Positions 25,228 through 35,086 are shown, counted from the stretch's first letter. The stretch is DNA of 64,000 nt from Stenotrophomonas rhizophila (GCF_001704155.1 NZ_CP016294.1:2787501-2851500), one strand, 5' to 3'. Notes: generated by a model not told the origin, from the sequence alone. A program made the numbers and translations.

Positions 25228-27264
25228 ATGTACAAGCATCGGCCGCTGGCGCTCTGCGTCGGTTTGGTATGCGCCACACTCTGTCTGACCGCTCTGCCTG
25301 CTTCGGCGGCCACTTCGCGGGAAGATCACCTGGCGGAAATCAGCACCTACCGTGACCAGGCGCGCTGGCTTGACGCGCTGGGCGCGATCGAGCGCGCCCG
25401 GGCGGATGCGCCCAACGATGACCTGCTGTATCGCCTGCAGGTGCTCACCCTGTCCGACATCGGCAATGCGCACCGTGCGTGGCAGCTGTACCAGGCGCGC
25501 CCCGACCTGTTCGACGAGGCGCAGAAGCAGCGCTTCGAAGCCAACTACCTGGCCAAGCGGGTCGGCTGGAGCCTGGCGTATGGCGCCAGCGAAGACACCC
25601 GCCTGGACGAAGCCGAAGACGCGCTCGCGCAGATGGAGCGCTACCTGCAGCGCGACGGCCTCACCGTGCAGACCGCACCGCTGCGGATCCGCTATGACCG
25701 GCTGATCCTGCTCAACCGGCTGGGCCGCCACGAGCAGCTGCGCGACGAATACCGCGCCCTGCTCGCCGAAGGCCATGAGGTGCCGAACTACCTGATGGCG
25801 GCCGTAGGCGATTCGCTGATGGCCAGCCAGCACCCCGACGAAGCCATCCCGGTCCTGGAAGCGGCGCTCAAGGCCGACCCGGGCCGCTCCGAAGTGCATT
25901 CGGAACTGGCCTATGCGCACCTGGAAAGCGAGCGCGCCGATACCGCGATCAACGTGCTCACCCAGTGGCAGGCGCAGGAGCCGGCATGGCGCTGGGCCAA
26001 GGGCGCACGCGCGCCCTACGCCAACTGGCCGCGCTATGAGGCCGATCTCAACCTGTCGATGATCCGCGCCTACAGCGGTGACCTGCCCACCGCCCAGCAC
26101 GATCTGGAAAAGATGGTGGAACTGGCCCCGGCCAACGGCGGCACCCAGTCGTCGCTGGGCAACGTCTACATGATGCGCGGCTGGCCGCGGCGGGCGCTGG
26201 AGCGCTACAGCATGGCCAATACGCTGGACCCGCGCGACGTCTCGGCGCGTCTGGGCCAGTACGACGCCTACGTGCAGCTGCAGCGGGATGACCTCGCGCG
26301 GCCGATCCACGATTCCCTGCTGGAACGCTACCCGAACCAGTCCTCGGTGCAGCGCATGGACCGCAGCTGGAAGGCCCACCGCGGCTGGCAGCTGCATGCG
26401 TATGCCGAAGGCGGCCGCAGCGAAGGCGGCGGTGGCACCTCGCCGCTGGGCAACGACGATGCGCGTTACGGCGTGGAACTGCAGTCGCCGGTCATCGACG
26501 ACCGCTGGCGCGTGGTGACCTTCGCCGACCGCCGCAGCGTGGATTTCCAGGACCAGACCATCCGCCCGCTGTGGTTCGGGCTGGGCACGCGCTACCGCTT
26601 CGGCCGCGCCGACGCCGAACTGTTCGTCAACCGCGCCAATGACCACATCGGCGATACCGGCCTGAGCGCCGGGTTCGGCTGGCAGTTCAGCGATACCTGG
26701 CACGCCGGCGTGACGGCGGCACGCAACGCCGCCGATGCCTCGCTGCAGGCGCGCATTTCCGGCATCACCGCCGACAGCGTGGCACTGGCGGTGGATTACC
26801 GCCGCAACGAGCTCACCCACTGGAGCGCAGGCGCCAGCCAGTTCCGCTACGACGACGGCAACCGCCGCGACACGCTCAGCACCAGCATCGAACAGCGCCT
26901 GCTGACCCGCCCCACCCTGTTGCTGGATGGCCTGGGCAGCCTGTACGCCAGCCGCGGCAGCCGCGACGACGTGCCCTACTTCAACCCGTCCGAAGACCGT
27001 TCGGCGGAAATCGGCCTGCGCGTGGACCAGCAGTTGTGGCGCCACTACGAGCGGCATTTCCGCCACCGCCTGACCGTGTCGCTGGGCAATTACTGGCAGC
27101 AGGGTTTTGGCAGTGCGCTGGTGCCGTCGGCCGAGTATCGCCACGAGTGGCAGCTGGCCGATGGCCGGATCTTCGAATACGGGATCAGCTGGTCGCGGCC
27201 GGTCTACGACGGCAACCGTGAACGACACATCGGCCTTGATGCCGGCCTGCGCTGGGGACAATGA
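25228..27264 (+). CDS. pgaA: Poly-beta-1,6-N-acetyl-D-glucosamine export porin PgaA
   Basis: Outer-membrane exporter of the PNAG biofilm polysaccharide, 678 residues. A signal peptide (cleavage near PASAATS) is followed by a periplasmic TPR-rich domain (to about 380; for example SELAYAHLESERADTAINVL and RRALERYSMANTLDPRD) that binds de-N-acetylated polymer. A C-terminal beta barrel follows (alternating strands such as DARYGVELQSPV and HWSAGASQFRYDD), ending in GLDAGLRWGQ. It is the first gene of pgaABCD, and pgaB starts two bases after its stop. Confidence 0.93.
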   Translation: MYKHRPLALCVGLVCATLCLTALPASAATSREDHLAEISTYRDQARWLDALGAIERARADAPNDDLLYRLQVLTLSDIGNAHRAWQLYQARPDLFDEAQKQRFEANYLAKRVGWSLAYGASEDTRLDEAEDALAQMERYLQRDGLTVQTAPLRIRYDRLILLNRLGRHEQLRDEYRALLAEGHEVPNYLMAAVGDSLMASQHPDEAIPVLEAALKADPGRSEVHSELAYAHLESERADTAINVLTQWQAQEPAWRWAKGARAPYANWPRYEADLNLSMIRAYSGDLPTAQHDLEKMVELAPANGGTQSSLGNVYMMRGWPRRALERYSMANTLDPRDVSARLGQYDAYVQLQRDDLARPIHDSLLERYPNQSSVQRMDRSWKAHRGWQLHAYAEGGRSEGGGGTSPLGNDDARYGVELQSPVIDDRWRVVTFADRRSVDFQDQTIRPLWFGLGTRYRFGRADAELFVNRANDHIGDTGLSAGFGWQFSDTWHAGVTAARNAADASLQARISGITADSVALAVDYRRNELTHWSAGASQFRYDDGNRRDTLSTSIEQRLLTRPTLLLDGLGSLYASRGSRDDVPYFNPSEDRSAEIGLRVDQQLWRHYERHFRHRLTVSLGNYWQQGFGSALVPSAEYRHEWQLADGRIFEYGISWSRPVYDGNRERHIGLDAGLRWGQ

Positions 27265-27265
27265 G

Positions 27266-29164
27266 ATGCGACACATGGACTTGAAGCGCTTTACCTCCTG
27301 GCTGCTGCTGACCGTGCTGGCCGTGTGCGTCAGTGCGCACGCCGCCCCGCCGGTACTGGATTCGGCCGACAACGGGCTGCTGGTGCTCAGCTACCACGAC
27401 ATCCGCGACGACGTGGCCACCAAGGGCGACCCGGACGCGTACTCGGTGAGCACGCAGAACTTCGCCGCGCACCTGGACTGGCTCTCGGCGCACGGCTACC
27501 ACCCGGTGTCGCTGTCGCAGCTGATCACCGCCTCGCAGGGCGGCACGCCGCTGCCCCCGAAGCCGGTGCTGCTGACCTTCGATGACGGCCTGCGCAGCGT
27601 GTACAGCAAGGTGTTCCCGCTGCTGCGCGCCTACAACTATCCGGCGCTGGTGGCGGTGATCACCGATTACGTGGACATGCCGGCCGGTCGCCAGATCGAT
27701 TACGGCTACCGCCCGTTCACCCGCGATGACTTCCTGACCTGGGAACAGCTGCGCGAGATGCAGCGCAGCGGCCTGGTTGAACTGGCCAGCCACACCGACA
27801 ACCTGCACCACGGCGTGCAGTCCAACCCGCAGGGCAATTCGACCCCGGCGGTGATTACCCGCACCTACGACCCGGCCACGCAGAAGTACGAAACCGCGGC
27901 GCAGTACGAGGCGCGGATCCGCGCCGACCTGGGCCTGAGCGTGAAGCGCATCCAGGACAACGTAGGCGTGAGCCCGAAGGCGATCGTGTGGCCGTACGCG
28001 GCCTACAACGCGCTGAGCAACAAGATCGCCGAAGACCTGGGCATGCCGGTGTCGTTCGACCTGGAAGGCCGCAGCACGCCGGTGACCCGCGACCTGCACG
28101 GCCTGGCCCGCCTGCTGGTGACCGGCAACCCGCCGGTGACCCAGCTGGCCTATGAGCTGCGCCGCGACGTCGAACGCGACGGCATGCGCGCCCTGCAGAT
28201 CGACCTGGACGCGGTGTACGACACCAACCCGGCGCAGCAGGCTAAGAACCTGGACGCGCTGCTCGAACGGGTCAAGAAGATCGGCCCCACCCACGTGTTC
28301 CTGCAGGCTTTCGCCGACCCGGACGGCAACGGTTCGGCCGATGCGCTGTACTTCCCCAACCGGCACCTGCCGATGCGCGCGGACCTGTTCAACCGCGTGG
28401 CCTGGCAGCTCAAGACCCGCGCCGGGGTGAAGGTATACGCGTGGCTGCCGGTGCTGGGCTATGAGCTGAAGGACCCGGCGATCCGCAAGGCGCTGGCGAT
28501 CGAGAGCCCGGAAAGCGACGGCATCTTCCGGTTGGACTTCACCAATCCCAAGGTGCGTCACATCATCGACGACATCTACGAGGACCTGGCCATCAACTCG
28601 TACTTCGAGGGCCTGCTGTTCCACGACGATGCCTACCTGCGCGACACCGAACTGGCCAACCTGCCGCAGGAAGGCGACGACGGCGCGCGTACCCAGGCGC
28701 TGATCGATTTCACCCTGGAACTGCGCACCGCCGCGCAGCGCTGGCGGCCGAAGCTGGCCACGGTGCGCAACCTGTACGCGCAGCCGGTGCTGCAGCCGCA
28801 GAGTGCCAGCTGGTTCGCGCAGCGCCTGGACCTGTTCAACAAGGCCTACGACCACACCGCGCTGATGGCGATGCCGTGGATGGAGGGCAGTCGCGACCCG
28901 CAGAAATGGCTGGACCGGCTGGTGCAGGCCGTGCGTGAGCACGACCCGCAGCTGTCACAGACGATGTTCGAGCTGCAGACGGTGGACTGGCGCACGCAGA
29001 AGCCGATTTCCGGCACGGTGCTGCGCGCCCAGATCCGGCGCCTGCAGGCGCAGGGCGTGCGTCATTTCGCCTGGTACCCGGACGACTTCATTGCCGGGAA
29101 GCCGTCCACCTACGATGCGCGCGCGGCCATGTCGGCACGCACCTTCCCGTACGAGGAAAAGTGA
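27266..29164 (+). CDS. pgaB: Poly-beta-1,6-N-acetyl-D-glucosamine N-deacetylase PgaB
   Basis: Periplasmic two-domain enzyme of 632 residues. After a signal peptide (about 1-27), the N-terminal NodB-type deacetylase has LSYHDI, LLTFDDGLRSVY (Asp pair) and the metal-binding HTDNLHHG. The C-terminal glycoside-hydrolase domain (from about 310) has LQIDLDAVYD and LLFHDDAYL, which correspond to the PNAG-cleaving site in E. coli PgaB. It lacks the lipobox seen in E. coli PgaB, since no Cys follows the signal. ATG 27266 or 27275 are both possible. Deacetylation is required for export by PgaA. Confidence 0.93.
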   Translation: MRHMDLKRFTSWLLLTVLAVCVSAHAAPPVLDSADNGLLVLSYHDIRDDVATKGDPDAYSVSTQNFAAHLDWLSAHGYHPVSLSQLITASQGGTPLPPKPVLLTFDDGLRSVYSKVFPLLRAYNYPALVAVITDYVDMPAGRQIDYGYRPFTRDDFLTWEQLREMQRSGLVELASHTDNLHHGVQSNPQGNSTPAVITRTYDPATQKYETAAQYEARIRADLGLSVKRIQDNVGVSPKAIVWPYAAYNALSNKIAEDLGMPVSFDLEGRSTPVTRDLHGLARLLVTGNPPVTQLAYELRRDVERDGMRALQIDLDAVYDTNPAQQAKNLDALLERVKKIGPTHVFLQAFADPDGNGSADALYFPNRHLPMRADLFNRVAWQLKTRAGVKVYAWLPVLGYELKDPAIRKALAIESPESDGIFRLDFTNPKVRHIIDDIYEDLAINSYFEGLLFHDDAYLRDTELANLPQEGDDGARTQALIDFTLELRTAAQRWRPKLATVRNLYAQPVLQPQSASWFAQRLDLFNKAYDHTALMAMPWMEGSRDPQKWLDRLVQAVREHDPQLSQTMFELQTVDWRTQKPISGTVLRAQIRRLQAQGVRHFAWYPDDFIAGKPSTYDARAAMSARTFPYEEK

Positions 29165-29171
29165 GGCCGCC

Positions 29172-30419
29172 ATGCATCCGCTCCTCTACCTGCTGTTCCA
29201 GTTCGCCTTCTTCTACCCGATGGTGATGGCGTTCTTCTGGATGTCCGGGGGGTTGTATTACTTCTTCCGCCGCGAGCGGAAGGCGCGGCTGCGCGACGAT
29301 CCGCCGCCGATGGATAACTATCCGTTCGCGTCGATCCTGATCCCGTGCCACAACGAGGCCGACAACCTGGCCGATACGCTGGGCGCGGCCCTGGCGCAGA
29401 AGTACCCGGATTTCGAGGTGATCGCCATCAACGACGGCAGCCGCGACGATACCGGGGCCCGCCTGGATGCGATGGCCGCCGAACACCCGCGCCTGCGCGT
29501 GGTGCACCTGGACCGCAACCTGGGCAAGGCCAATGCACTGCGCATGGGCGCGCTGGCAGCACGTTCGGAATACCTGGTGTGCATCGATGGCGATGCGATG
29601 CTGGAAGAGCACGCCACCCACTGGATGGTCTGGCACCTGACCTCGGGCCCGCGCGTCGGCGCCGTCACCGGCAACCCGCGCATCCGCAACCGCTCCACCC
29701 TGCTGGGGCGGCTGCAGGTGGCCGAGTTCTCCTCGATCATCGGCATGATCAAGCGCGCGCAGCGCGTGTACGGGCGCATCTTCACCATTTCCGGGGTGAT
29801 CGCCGGGTTCCGCCGCACCGCGCTGCACCGCATCGGCTACTGGTCCGATGACATGATCACCGAGGACATCGACATCAGCTGGCGGCTGCAGATCGACCAC
29901 TGGGACATCCGCTACGAGCCGAACGCGCTGTGCTTCATCCTGATGCCGGAAACGCTCAAGGGGCTGTGGCTGCAGCGCCTGCGCTGGGCCCAGGGCGGCG
30001 TGGAAGTGATGCTGCGGCATGGCCGTTCGCTGTTCGACTGGCGCAAGCGGCGCATGTGGGGAGTGCTGCTGGAATACATGTTCAGCGTGCTGTGGGCGTA
30101 CACGATGCTGGCGATCATCGTGCTGTGGGCGCTGGGCAAGTTCATCCCGCTGCCGCAGGACCTGTACATCGCCACGCTGCTGCCGCAATGGCACGGCGTG
30201 ATCCTGGCGCTGGTGTGCCTGCTGCAGTTCGCGAGCAGCCTGATCATCGACCGCCGTTACGAAACGCATATTGGACGTAATTACTTCTGGGTGATCTGGT
30301 ACCCGATGGCGTACTGGCTCATCAGTCTGTTCACGACCCTGGTGGCACTACCCAAGACGCTGTTGAAGCGTCGTGGCAAGCGCGCGATCTGGGTCAGTCC
30401 TGACCGGGGTATACGATGA
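29172..30419 (+). CDS. pgaC: Poly-beta-1,6-N-acetyl-D-glucosamine synthase PgaC
   Basis: Membrane-embedded family 2 glycosyltransferase that polymerises UDP-GlcNAc into PNAG. It has 415 residues: helix about 5-29, then the GT2 domain with INDGSRDDT, CIDGDA (DxD), TEDIDISW and QRLRWAQGG (QxxRW), followed by three C-terminal helices. All processive-synthase motifs are intact. It starts seven bases after pgaB, and its stop overlaps the pgaD ATG. In E. coli PgaC/PgaD activity depends on c-di-GMP. Confidence 0.96.
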   Translation: MHPLLYLLFQFAFFYPMVMAFFWMSGGLYYFFRRERKARLRDDPPPMDNYPFASILIPCHNEADNLADTLGAALAQKYPDFEVIAINDGSRDDTGARLDAMAAEHPRLRVVHLDRNLGKANALRMGALAARSEYLVCIDGDAMLEEHATHWMVWHLTSGPRVGAVTGNPRIRNRSTLLGRLQVAEFSSIIGMIKRAQRVYGRIFTISGVIAGFRRTALHRIGYWSDDMITEDIDISWRLQIDHWDIRYEPNALCFILMPETLKGLWLQRLRWAQGGVEVMLRHGRSLFDWRKRRMWGVLLEYMFSVLWAYTMLAIIVLWALGKFIPLPQDLYIATLLPQWHGVILALVCLLQFASSLIIDRRYETHIGRNYFWVIWYPMAYWLISLFTTLVALPKTLLKRRGKRAIWVSPDRGIR

Positions 30420-30892
30420 ACGCTTCCAAGCCGACCCGCCGCTACGACTCCCGCCTGATCCGCAAGACACGCCAGCAGCCACGGCTGCAGCGCACCGCGT
30501 GGGGGTTTGTCACCATCGCGTTCTGGGGATTCTATTTCTACCTGTGGGCGCCGCTGATCACCGCCCTTTCCTGGCTGCTCGGTGGGCAGCTGGCGTGGCT
30601 GCAGCTGTACGAGTACAAGCAGAGCGTGGACCCGTTCATCGTCATCGCGCTGCCGGTGATGCTGGTGTGCTGTTCGGTGCTGCTGATCGCCTGGGCGGAA
30701 TACAACCGCATGCGTTTCGCCGGCAAGGACCGGCGCAATGCGCGCGCGGATGTATCGCTGGAAGAAATCGCGCACAACCTGGGCGCCAGCCCGGCGTTGG
30801 CCGCGCAGCTGAGCGCAGGCAAGTCGGTGACCCTGCACATGGACGACATGGCTCGTCCGGTAGGCCTGACAGAACAGCGCTTGCCAGGCTGA
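30416..30892 (+). CDS. pgaD: PNAG synthase accessory protein PgaD
   Basis: Small membrane partner of PgaC, 158 residues with two helices (about 27-50 and 74-94) and a cytoplasmic C-terminal tail. The WGFYFYLWAPLITALSWLLG segment is characteristic of PgaD. In E. coli, c-di-GMP binds at the PgaC/PgaD interface. The overlap with pgaC (ATGA) supports the start. A SMAG repeat follows seven bases after the stop. Confidence 0.9.
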   Translation: MNASKPTRRYDSRLIRKTRQQPRLQRTAWGFVTIAFWGFYFYLWAPLITALSWLLGGQLAWLQLYEYKQSVDPFIVIALPVMLVCCSVLLIAWAEYNRMRFAGKDRRNARADVSLEEIAHNLGASPALAAQLSAGKSVTLHMDDMARPVGLTEQRLPG

Positions 30893-30898
30893 CAAAGC

Positions 30899-30921
30899 GT
30901 AGAGCCACGCCCTGCGTGGCT
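30899..30921 (+). repeat. SMAG-type repeat downstream of pgaD
   Basis: GTAG then AGCCACGC-CCT-GCGTGGCT, at the end of the pga operon. Confidence 0.75.
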
Positions 30922-31028
30922 ATGGGCCCGGCCGAGGTGAATGTGTAAATTCCTTCACATAACCGCCCCCGGCCGGGCGTACGCTCCGCCTCGGAGACAT
31001 CCCGCACTTCATTGTGAGGGGATACATC

Positions 31029-32312
31029 ATGTCGTCTATCGAGACTTTGGTCACTGAAGTGGCCCGGGCCACCGGCCTTGGACCGAACGCGCAGAAATTC
31101 ATCGGCGTCGTCATCGAGTACATCTTCAAACAGCCCGGCGGACTCGCCGGCCTGGCCGACAGATTCTCCGCCGCCGGGCTTGGCGATGTCTTCAAGTCCT
31201 GGTTCTCAGGCCAACCCAACATGCGCGCTGTCGATGCCGGGCAGATCCGCAGCGCGCTGGGCGGACAGAGCATCGAGGAAATCGCCAGCAAGGCCGGGGT
31301 AACGCCCGCCGTGGCCCCCGCGCTGCTGGCAACCGCACTGCCGCCGATCGTCCGGGCGGTGACCGCCGGCGGGGTGATGCCGACCGCGCTTCCCGCTGCA
31401 TTCACGGGTCTGCTGGGCACGAAGGGGAAGAAGCGGACCCCCTTCCGCCTCTGGCGCTGGCTGTTGCCCTTGCTGGCATTGCTCGCGCTTGCGTGGTGCG
31501 GCTGGCACTCGCGCCACGTGGCCAAGGCGCCAGCGGTTACCGCGCCGGCCGCCAACGTCGCGGCCGTGTCCACCCACCCCACCCTGTCGTTCCAGAACAC
31601 CGACGGCAAGGTGACGTTGAACGGCACATTGGGGTCGGTGGCCGACAAGGCGAAGCTGCTGGGGGCCTTTGCGGGCGCCTATGGACAGACCAACGTCAGC
31701 TCCAACATCCAGGTGGATACCAGCGTCAAGCAGGCCAGCTGGCTGGGCCGGTTGGCCGACCTGATCCCCAGCCTGAAACAGAACGGGCTGCAGTTCGCGT
31801 TGAACGGTGACTCGCTCAAACTGGATACGTCCAAGCTGCCCGAGGCCGAACGCACGGCGGTCAGCCAGCTGTTCCAGAAGGAGCTGGGCAACCTGGAGGT
31901 GGAGGGCCTGTTCGACAAAGGCGCTGCGGCACTGGGTGCGCTACCGCCAGGCTTCAGCAGTGACGACCTGACCCAGGCGTTGAACCAGACCACGATCACC
32001 TTCGAAACCGGGTCGGCGGTGATTACCCGCAGCAGTGCGTCGATCCTGGACGGTGCAGCAAAAGCAATCCAGGCGGCGCCGCCAGGGGCGCGCGTTGAAG
32101 TGGAAGGACACACCGACAACGTGGGCAACGCCGAGACCAACCAGACGCTCAGCGAGCAGCGTGCGAAGGCCGTAGCAGCAGCCTTGGCTGCCCGTGGCGT
32201 ACCCGCGGACCGGTTGCTCGCACGCGGGTTCGGCGCAAACCGCCCGGTGGGCGACAACACCACCGAGGCAGGGCGCGCGGCGAACCGGCGGATTGCCTAC
32301 AAGGCGTTGTAA
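31029..32312 (+). CDS. OmpA-family protein with YidB-like (DUF937-type) N-terminus
   Basis: Protein of 427 residues in three parts. Residues 1-130 are a soluble helical domain resembling YidB/DUF937 (GGLAGLADRFSAAGLGDVFKSW; AGQIRSALG). Residues about 139-160 are one membrane helix (LWRWLLPLLALLALAWCGW). Residues 185-427 are a BON-like segment (VTLNGTLGSVADKAKLL) plus a C-terminal OmpA domain that binds peptidoglycan (FETGSAVITRSSASILDGAA; VEVEGHTDNVGNAETNQTLS; ANRRIAYKAL). The predicted topology is inner-membrane anchored with a periplasmic OmpA domain. It is a single-gene unit, convergent with proA. Confidence 0.85.
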   Translation: MSSIETLVTEVARATGLGPNAQKFIGVVIEYIFKQPGGLAGLADRFSAAGLGDVFKSWFSGQPNMRAVDAGQIRSALGGQSIEEIASKAGVTPAVAPALLATALPPIVRAVTAGGVMPTALPAAFTGLLGTKGKKRTPFRLWRWLLPLLALLALAWCGWHSRHVAKAPAVTAPAANVAAVSTHPTLSFQNTDGKVTLNGTLGSVADKAKLLGAFAGAYGQTNVSSNIQVDTSVKQASWLGRLADLIPSLKQNGLQFALNGDSLKLDTSKLPEAERTAVSQLFQKELGNLEVEGLFDKGAAALGALPPGFSSDDLTQALNQTTITFETGSAVITRSSASILDGAAKAIQAAPPGARVEVEGHTDNVGNAETNQTLSEQRAKAVAAALAARGVPADRLLARGFGANRPVGDNTTEAGRAANRRIAYKAL

Positions 32313-32336
32313 CGACCCACCATCGTTACCTGACGC

Positions 32337-32364
32337 ACCCGCGCGCCGGTCACGGCGCGCGGGT
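32337..32364. terminator. GC-rich hairpin between convergent ompA-like gene and proA
   Basis: ACCCGCGCGCC-GGTCAC-GGCGCGCGGGT, an 11-bp perfect stem whose loop carries the proA stop codon. It lacks T-runs, so it is at best a bidirectional transcript-end structure. Confidence 0.4.
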
Positions 32365-33597
32365 CTGGCCGCTGCCCTGGACCACGAAGCGTTCCACGGT
32401 GAGCGCTTCCAAGCCCATCGGGCCGTAGGCGTGCAGGCGCGTGGTGGAGATGCCGATCTCCGCGCCCAGGCCGAGTTCGCCGCCATCGGAGAAGCGGGAC
32501 GAGGCGTTGACCATCACCACGGCAGCGCGCAGCGCGCTGATGAAACGCTGGGCGGCCGCCGGGTCTTCGGTGACGATGACTTCGGTGTGGTCGGAGCTGT
32601 ACTGCTGGATGTGGGACAACGCCTGTTCGAGGTCATCAACGACGCGCACGGCGATGATCAGGTCGAGGTATTCGGCCGCGAAATCGTCCTCCGTGGCCTG
32701 CGTGGCCTGCGGCAGCCACTGCCGGGCACGCGCGTCCGCGCGCACCTCCACCCCACGTTCGCGCAAGGCGGCTTCAGCCTTCGGCAGGAACGTCGCGGCG
32801 ACCTCGGCGTGGACCAGCAGGGTTTCGAGTGAGTTGCAGGCCGAAGGGCGGCTGCATTTGCCATCCACCAGCAGCGCCAGCGCCTTGGCCGGGTCGGCGG
32901 CACGGTCCACGTACAGGTGGCACACGCCCTTGTAGTGCTTGATCACCGGCACGCGCGCATGTTCGGCAACGAAGCGGATCAGCCCTTCCCCGCCGCGCGG
33001 GATGGCCAGGTCGACCAGGTCGTTGAGCTGCAGCAGGGTGAGCATGGTCTCGCGACGCAGGTCTTCGACCAGGGTCAGCGCCGCATCGGGCACGCCGGCC
33101 GCGCGCAGGGCGCGCTTGAGCGAGGCGGCGATGGCGGTGTTGGAATGGATGGCTTCGGAGCCGCCGCGCAGGATCACGCCGTTGCCGGCCTTGATGCACA
33201 GCGCTGCGGCGTCGGCGGTGACGTTCGGTCGCGCTTCGTAGATCATCGCGATCACGCCGAGCGGCACGCGCACCTTCTGCACGCGGATGCCGTTGGGACG
33301 GACGTCGTCGCGGGTGATGCTGCCGACCGGATCGGGCAGCGCGGCCACTTCGCGGAGTGCAGCGCTGATGCCGGACAGGCGCGCCGGATTGAGGGCGAGG
33401 CGGTCGAGCATCGCGCTGCCGGTGCCTTTGGCTTCGGCGGCGGCGAGGTCCAGCGCGTTGGCGGCGAGGATGGTGGCCGCGTCGCTGTCCAGCGCGTCGG
33501 CCATGGCATCCAGCAGCGCCGCCTTGGCCTCGGACGAAAGCTGCGCCAGTACCTGCGCGGCGTCGCGGCATTGGAGGGCTTGATCACGGATGTCCAT
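32350..33597 (-). CDS. proA: Gamma-glutamyl phosphate reductase
   Basis: Second step of proline synthesis: NADPH reduction of glutamyl-5-phosphate to the semialdehyde. It has 415 residues from the ATG giving [15 protein letters not shown]; two upstream ATGs in frame are less typical. The aldehyde dehydrogenase-like fold shows [24 protein letters not shown] and the catalytic cysteine in [14 protein letters not shown]. It is the last gene of the arg/pro operon, 63 bases after proB. Confidence 0.96.
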   Translation of the reverse strand: MDIRDQALQCRDAAQVLAQLSSEAKAALLDAMADALDSDAATILAANALDLAAAEAKGTGSAMLDRLALNPARLSGISAALREVAALPDPVGSITRDDVRPNGIRVQKVRVPLGVIAMIYEARPNVTADAAALCIKAGNGVILRGGSEAIHSNTAIAASLKRALRAAGVPDAALTLVEDLRRETMLTLLQLNDLVDLAIPRGGEGLIRFVAEHARVPVIKHYKGVCHLYVDRAADPAKALALLVDGKCSRPSACNSLETLLVHAEVAATFLPKAEAALRERGVEVRADARARQWLPQATQATEDDFAAEYLDLIIAVRVVDDLEQALSHIQQYSSDHTEVIVTEDPAAAQRFISALRAAVVMVNASSRFSDGGELGLGAEIGISTTRLHAYGPMGLEALTVERFVVQGSGQTRAP

Positions 33598-33660
33598 GGG
33601 ATCTCTCATCACGAAGGGTGTTTTGGCGCGTTTCAAAAAATCTTCGGGGCCGACGCCCGT

Positions 33661-34812
33661 TTAGACCAGCACCAGGTCATCCCGGTGGATCACATTGCCA
33701 CCGTAGTTGTAGCCCAACACGCTTTCAATGTCGCGCGAATGCCGCCCGGCCACGCGGCGGATGTCGCTGGCCGAATACTGGCTGACCCCCCGCGCCAAGG
33801 TCACTTCACCGCTGTCGGTACGCAGCCGCACCTGCACCATGTCGCCACGGCGGAAGTCGCCCTCGGCAGCGGTCACCCCGCCCGGCAGCAACGAGGCGCC
33901 CTTGTCGCGCAATGCTGCAGCGGCACCTTGATCCACGATGATCGCACCGGCCTCCAGCGGCGCGTGCCGCAGCCAATACTTGCGCGCGGCTTCCGGGGTC
34001 TGCCCGGCATGGATGCGGGTGCCGAACAACCGGCCCTGCGCCAGCGCGCGCACCACGTCGCCATCGCGGCCGTTGAACAGGCAGGTATCGATGCCGACGC
34101 GGCCGGCCTTGGCCGCCGCTTCCAGCTTGGTGTGCATGCCACCGGTGCCCGCACCGCTGCCCGCACCGCCGGCCATGGCCAGCACCTCCAGGGTCAGCTC
34201 CGGCACGTCGTGGATCGGCCGCGCCTGCGGATCGCGGCGCGGGTCGGCGCTGTACAGGCCGTCGATGTCGGTGGCGATGAACAGGATGTCGGCGTCGATC
34301 AACGCGGCCACGGTGGCGGCCAGGTTGTCGTTGTCGCCCAGCTTGAGCTCGTCCACCGACACGGTGTCGTTCTCGTTCACCACCGGCAGCGCGCCCAGCC
34401 GCAGCAGCTCGTTGAGCGTGGCGCGGGCGTTGAGGTAGCGGCGGCGGTTGCGCAGGTCGTCGTGGGTGAGCAGCACCTGCGCCACCGGGCGCTCGAAGAA
34501 GCGCTGCCACAGCCCGATCAGCTGCGCCTGGCCGAGCGCGGCCAGTGCCTGGCGCGCGGCCATCGCTGCGCCGGCCTCGATTGCGCGCGGCACGATCGCC
34601 CGGCCCGCAGCCACCGCGCCGGAGGACACGATCACTACTTCGCGCCCTGCCAGCACGTGCGCCGAGACGAACTGCGCCAGGCCCAGTGCATGCCGGGGCG
34701 ACAGGCCACCCCCATCGGCAGCCAACAGGCTGCTGCCGACCTTGAGCACGGCGCGCTTCCAGCCGGGAAGCAGCTGTTCGGGGAACGGGGACTGCACGGG
34801 CGTGGGGGTCAT
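33661..34812 (-). CDS. proB: Glutamate 5-kinase
   Basis: First step of proline synthesis: ATP phosphorylation of glutamate. It has 383 residues: an amino-acid kinase domain (LKVGSSLLAADGGG; VIVSSGAVAAGR; PVVNENDTVSVDELKLGDNDNL region split between residues about 140-165; GTGGMHTKLEAA), then a C-terminal PUA domain (about 285-383, with FRRGDMVQVRL). It is normally feedback-inhibited by proline. It is placed with the arginine genes, which draw on the same glutamate pool. Confidence 0.96.
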   Translation of the reverse strand: MTPTPVQSPFPEQLLPGWKRAVLKVGSSLLAADGGGLSPRHALGLAQFVSAHVLAGREVVIVSSGAVAAGRAIVPRAIEAGAAMAARQALAALGQAQLIGLWQRFFERPVAQVLLTHDDLRNRRRYLNARATLNELLRLGALPVVNENDTVSVDELKLGDNDNLAATVAALIDADILFIATDIDGLYSADPRRDPQARPIHDVPELTLEVLAMAGGAGSGAGTGGMHTKLEAAAKAGRVGIDTCLFNGRDGDVVRALAQGRLFGTRIHAGQTPEAARKYWLRHAPLEAGAIIVDQGAAAALRDKGASLLPGGVTAAEGDFRRGDMVQVRLRTDSGEVTLARGVSQYSASDIRRVAGRHSRDIESVLGYNYGGNVIHRDDLVLV

Positions 34813-34825
34813 CGCGGGGGCTGCC

Positions 34826-35086
34826 TCAGCGGGTGGACCATTCGTGGACGGTGGCGGTGGCGCTGCCGAGCGTCATCAGGGGATCGGCATCGACGATGGC
34901 CTGCGCGGCGGCGCGGTCGGCCACGTTGTGCAGCACGTACGCGCCGCCGGTCTTGTCGGTGAAGCCACCAGTAATGAGCAGCTGGTCGCGGGCGCGCACC
35001 TCATCTAGAAAACGTGCGTGTTCGGCACCCGCTTCATCGCGGAACTCGGGCGTGCGGGTAACCAGTACGAGGTAGCAGATCTTCAT
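34826..35086 (-). CDS. YciI-like (YCII domain) protein
   Basis: Small dimeric ferredoxin-like-fold protein of 86 residues. The YCII pattern is MKICYLVLVTRTPEFRDEAG, HARFLDEVRARDQLLITGGF and ADPLMTLGSATATVHEW. The family's conserved His/Asp pair is recognisable (His at about 24), but a catalytic role is unproven. It sits between argH and proB on the same strand, 60 bases after argH, and is probably part of the operon. Confidence 0.85.
   Translation of the reverse strand: MKICYLVLVTRTPEFRDEAGAEHARFLDEVRARDQLLITGGFTDKTGGAYVLHNVADRAAAQAIVDADPLMTLGSATATVHEWSTR

Noticed and set aside
25135..27372. A 745-codon minus-strand frame opposite pgaA
   Set aside because: It is the shadow of PgaA, with no start context and no domain.
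30938..30962. CRP/Clp-like site upstream of the OmpA-like gene (TGTGT...TCACA)
   Set aside because: The half-sites are imperfect and the spacing is 8 rather than 6 bases.
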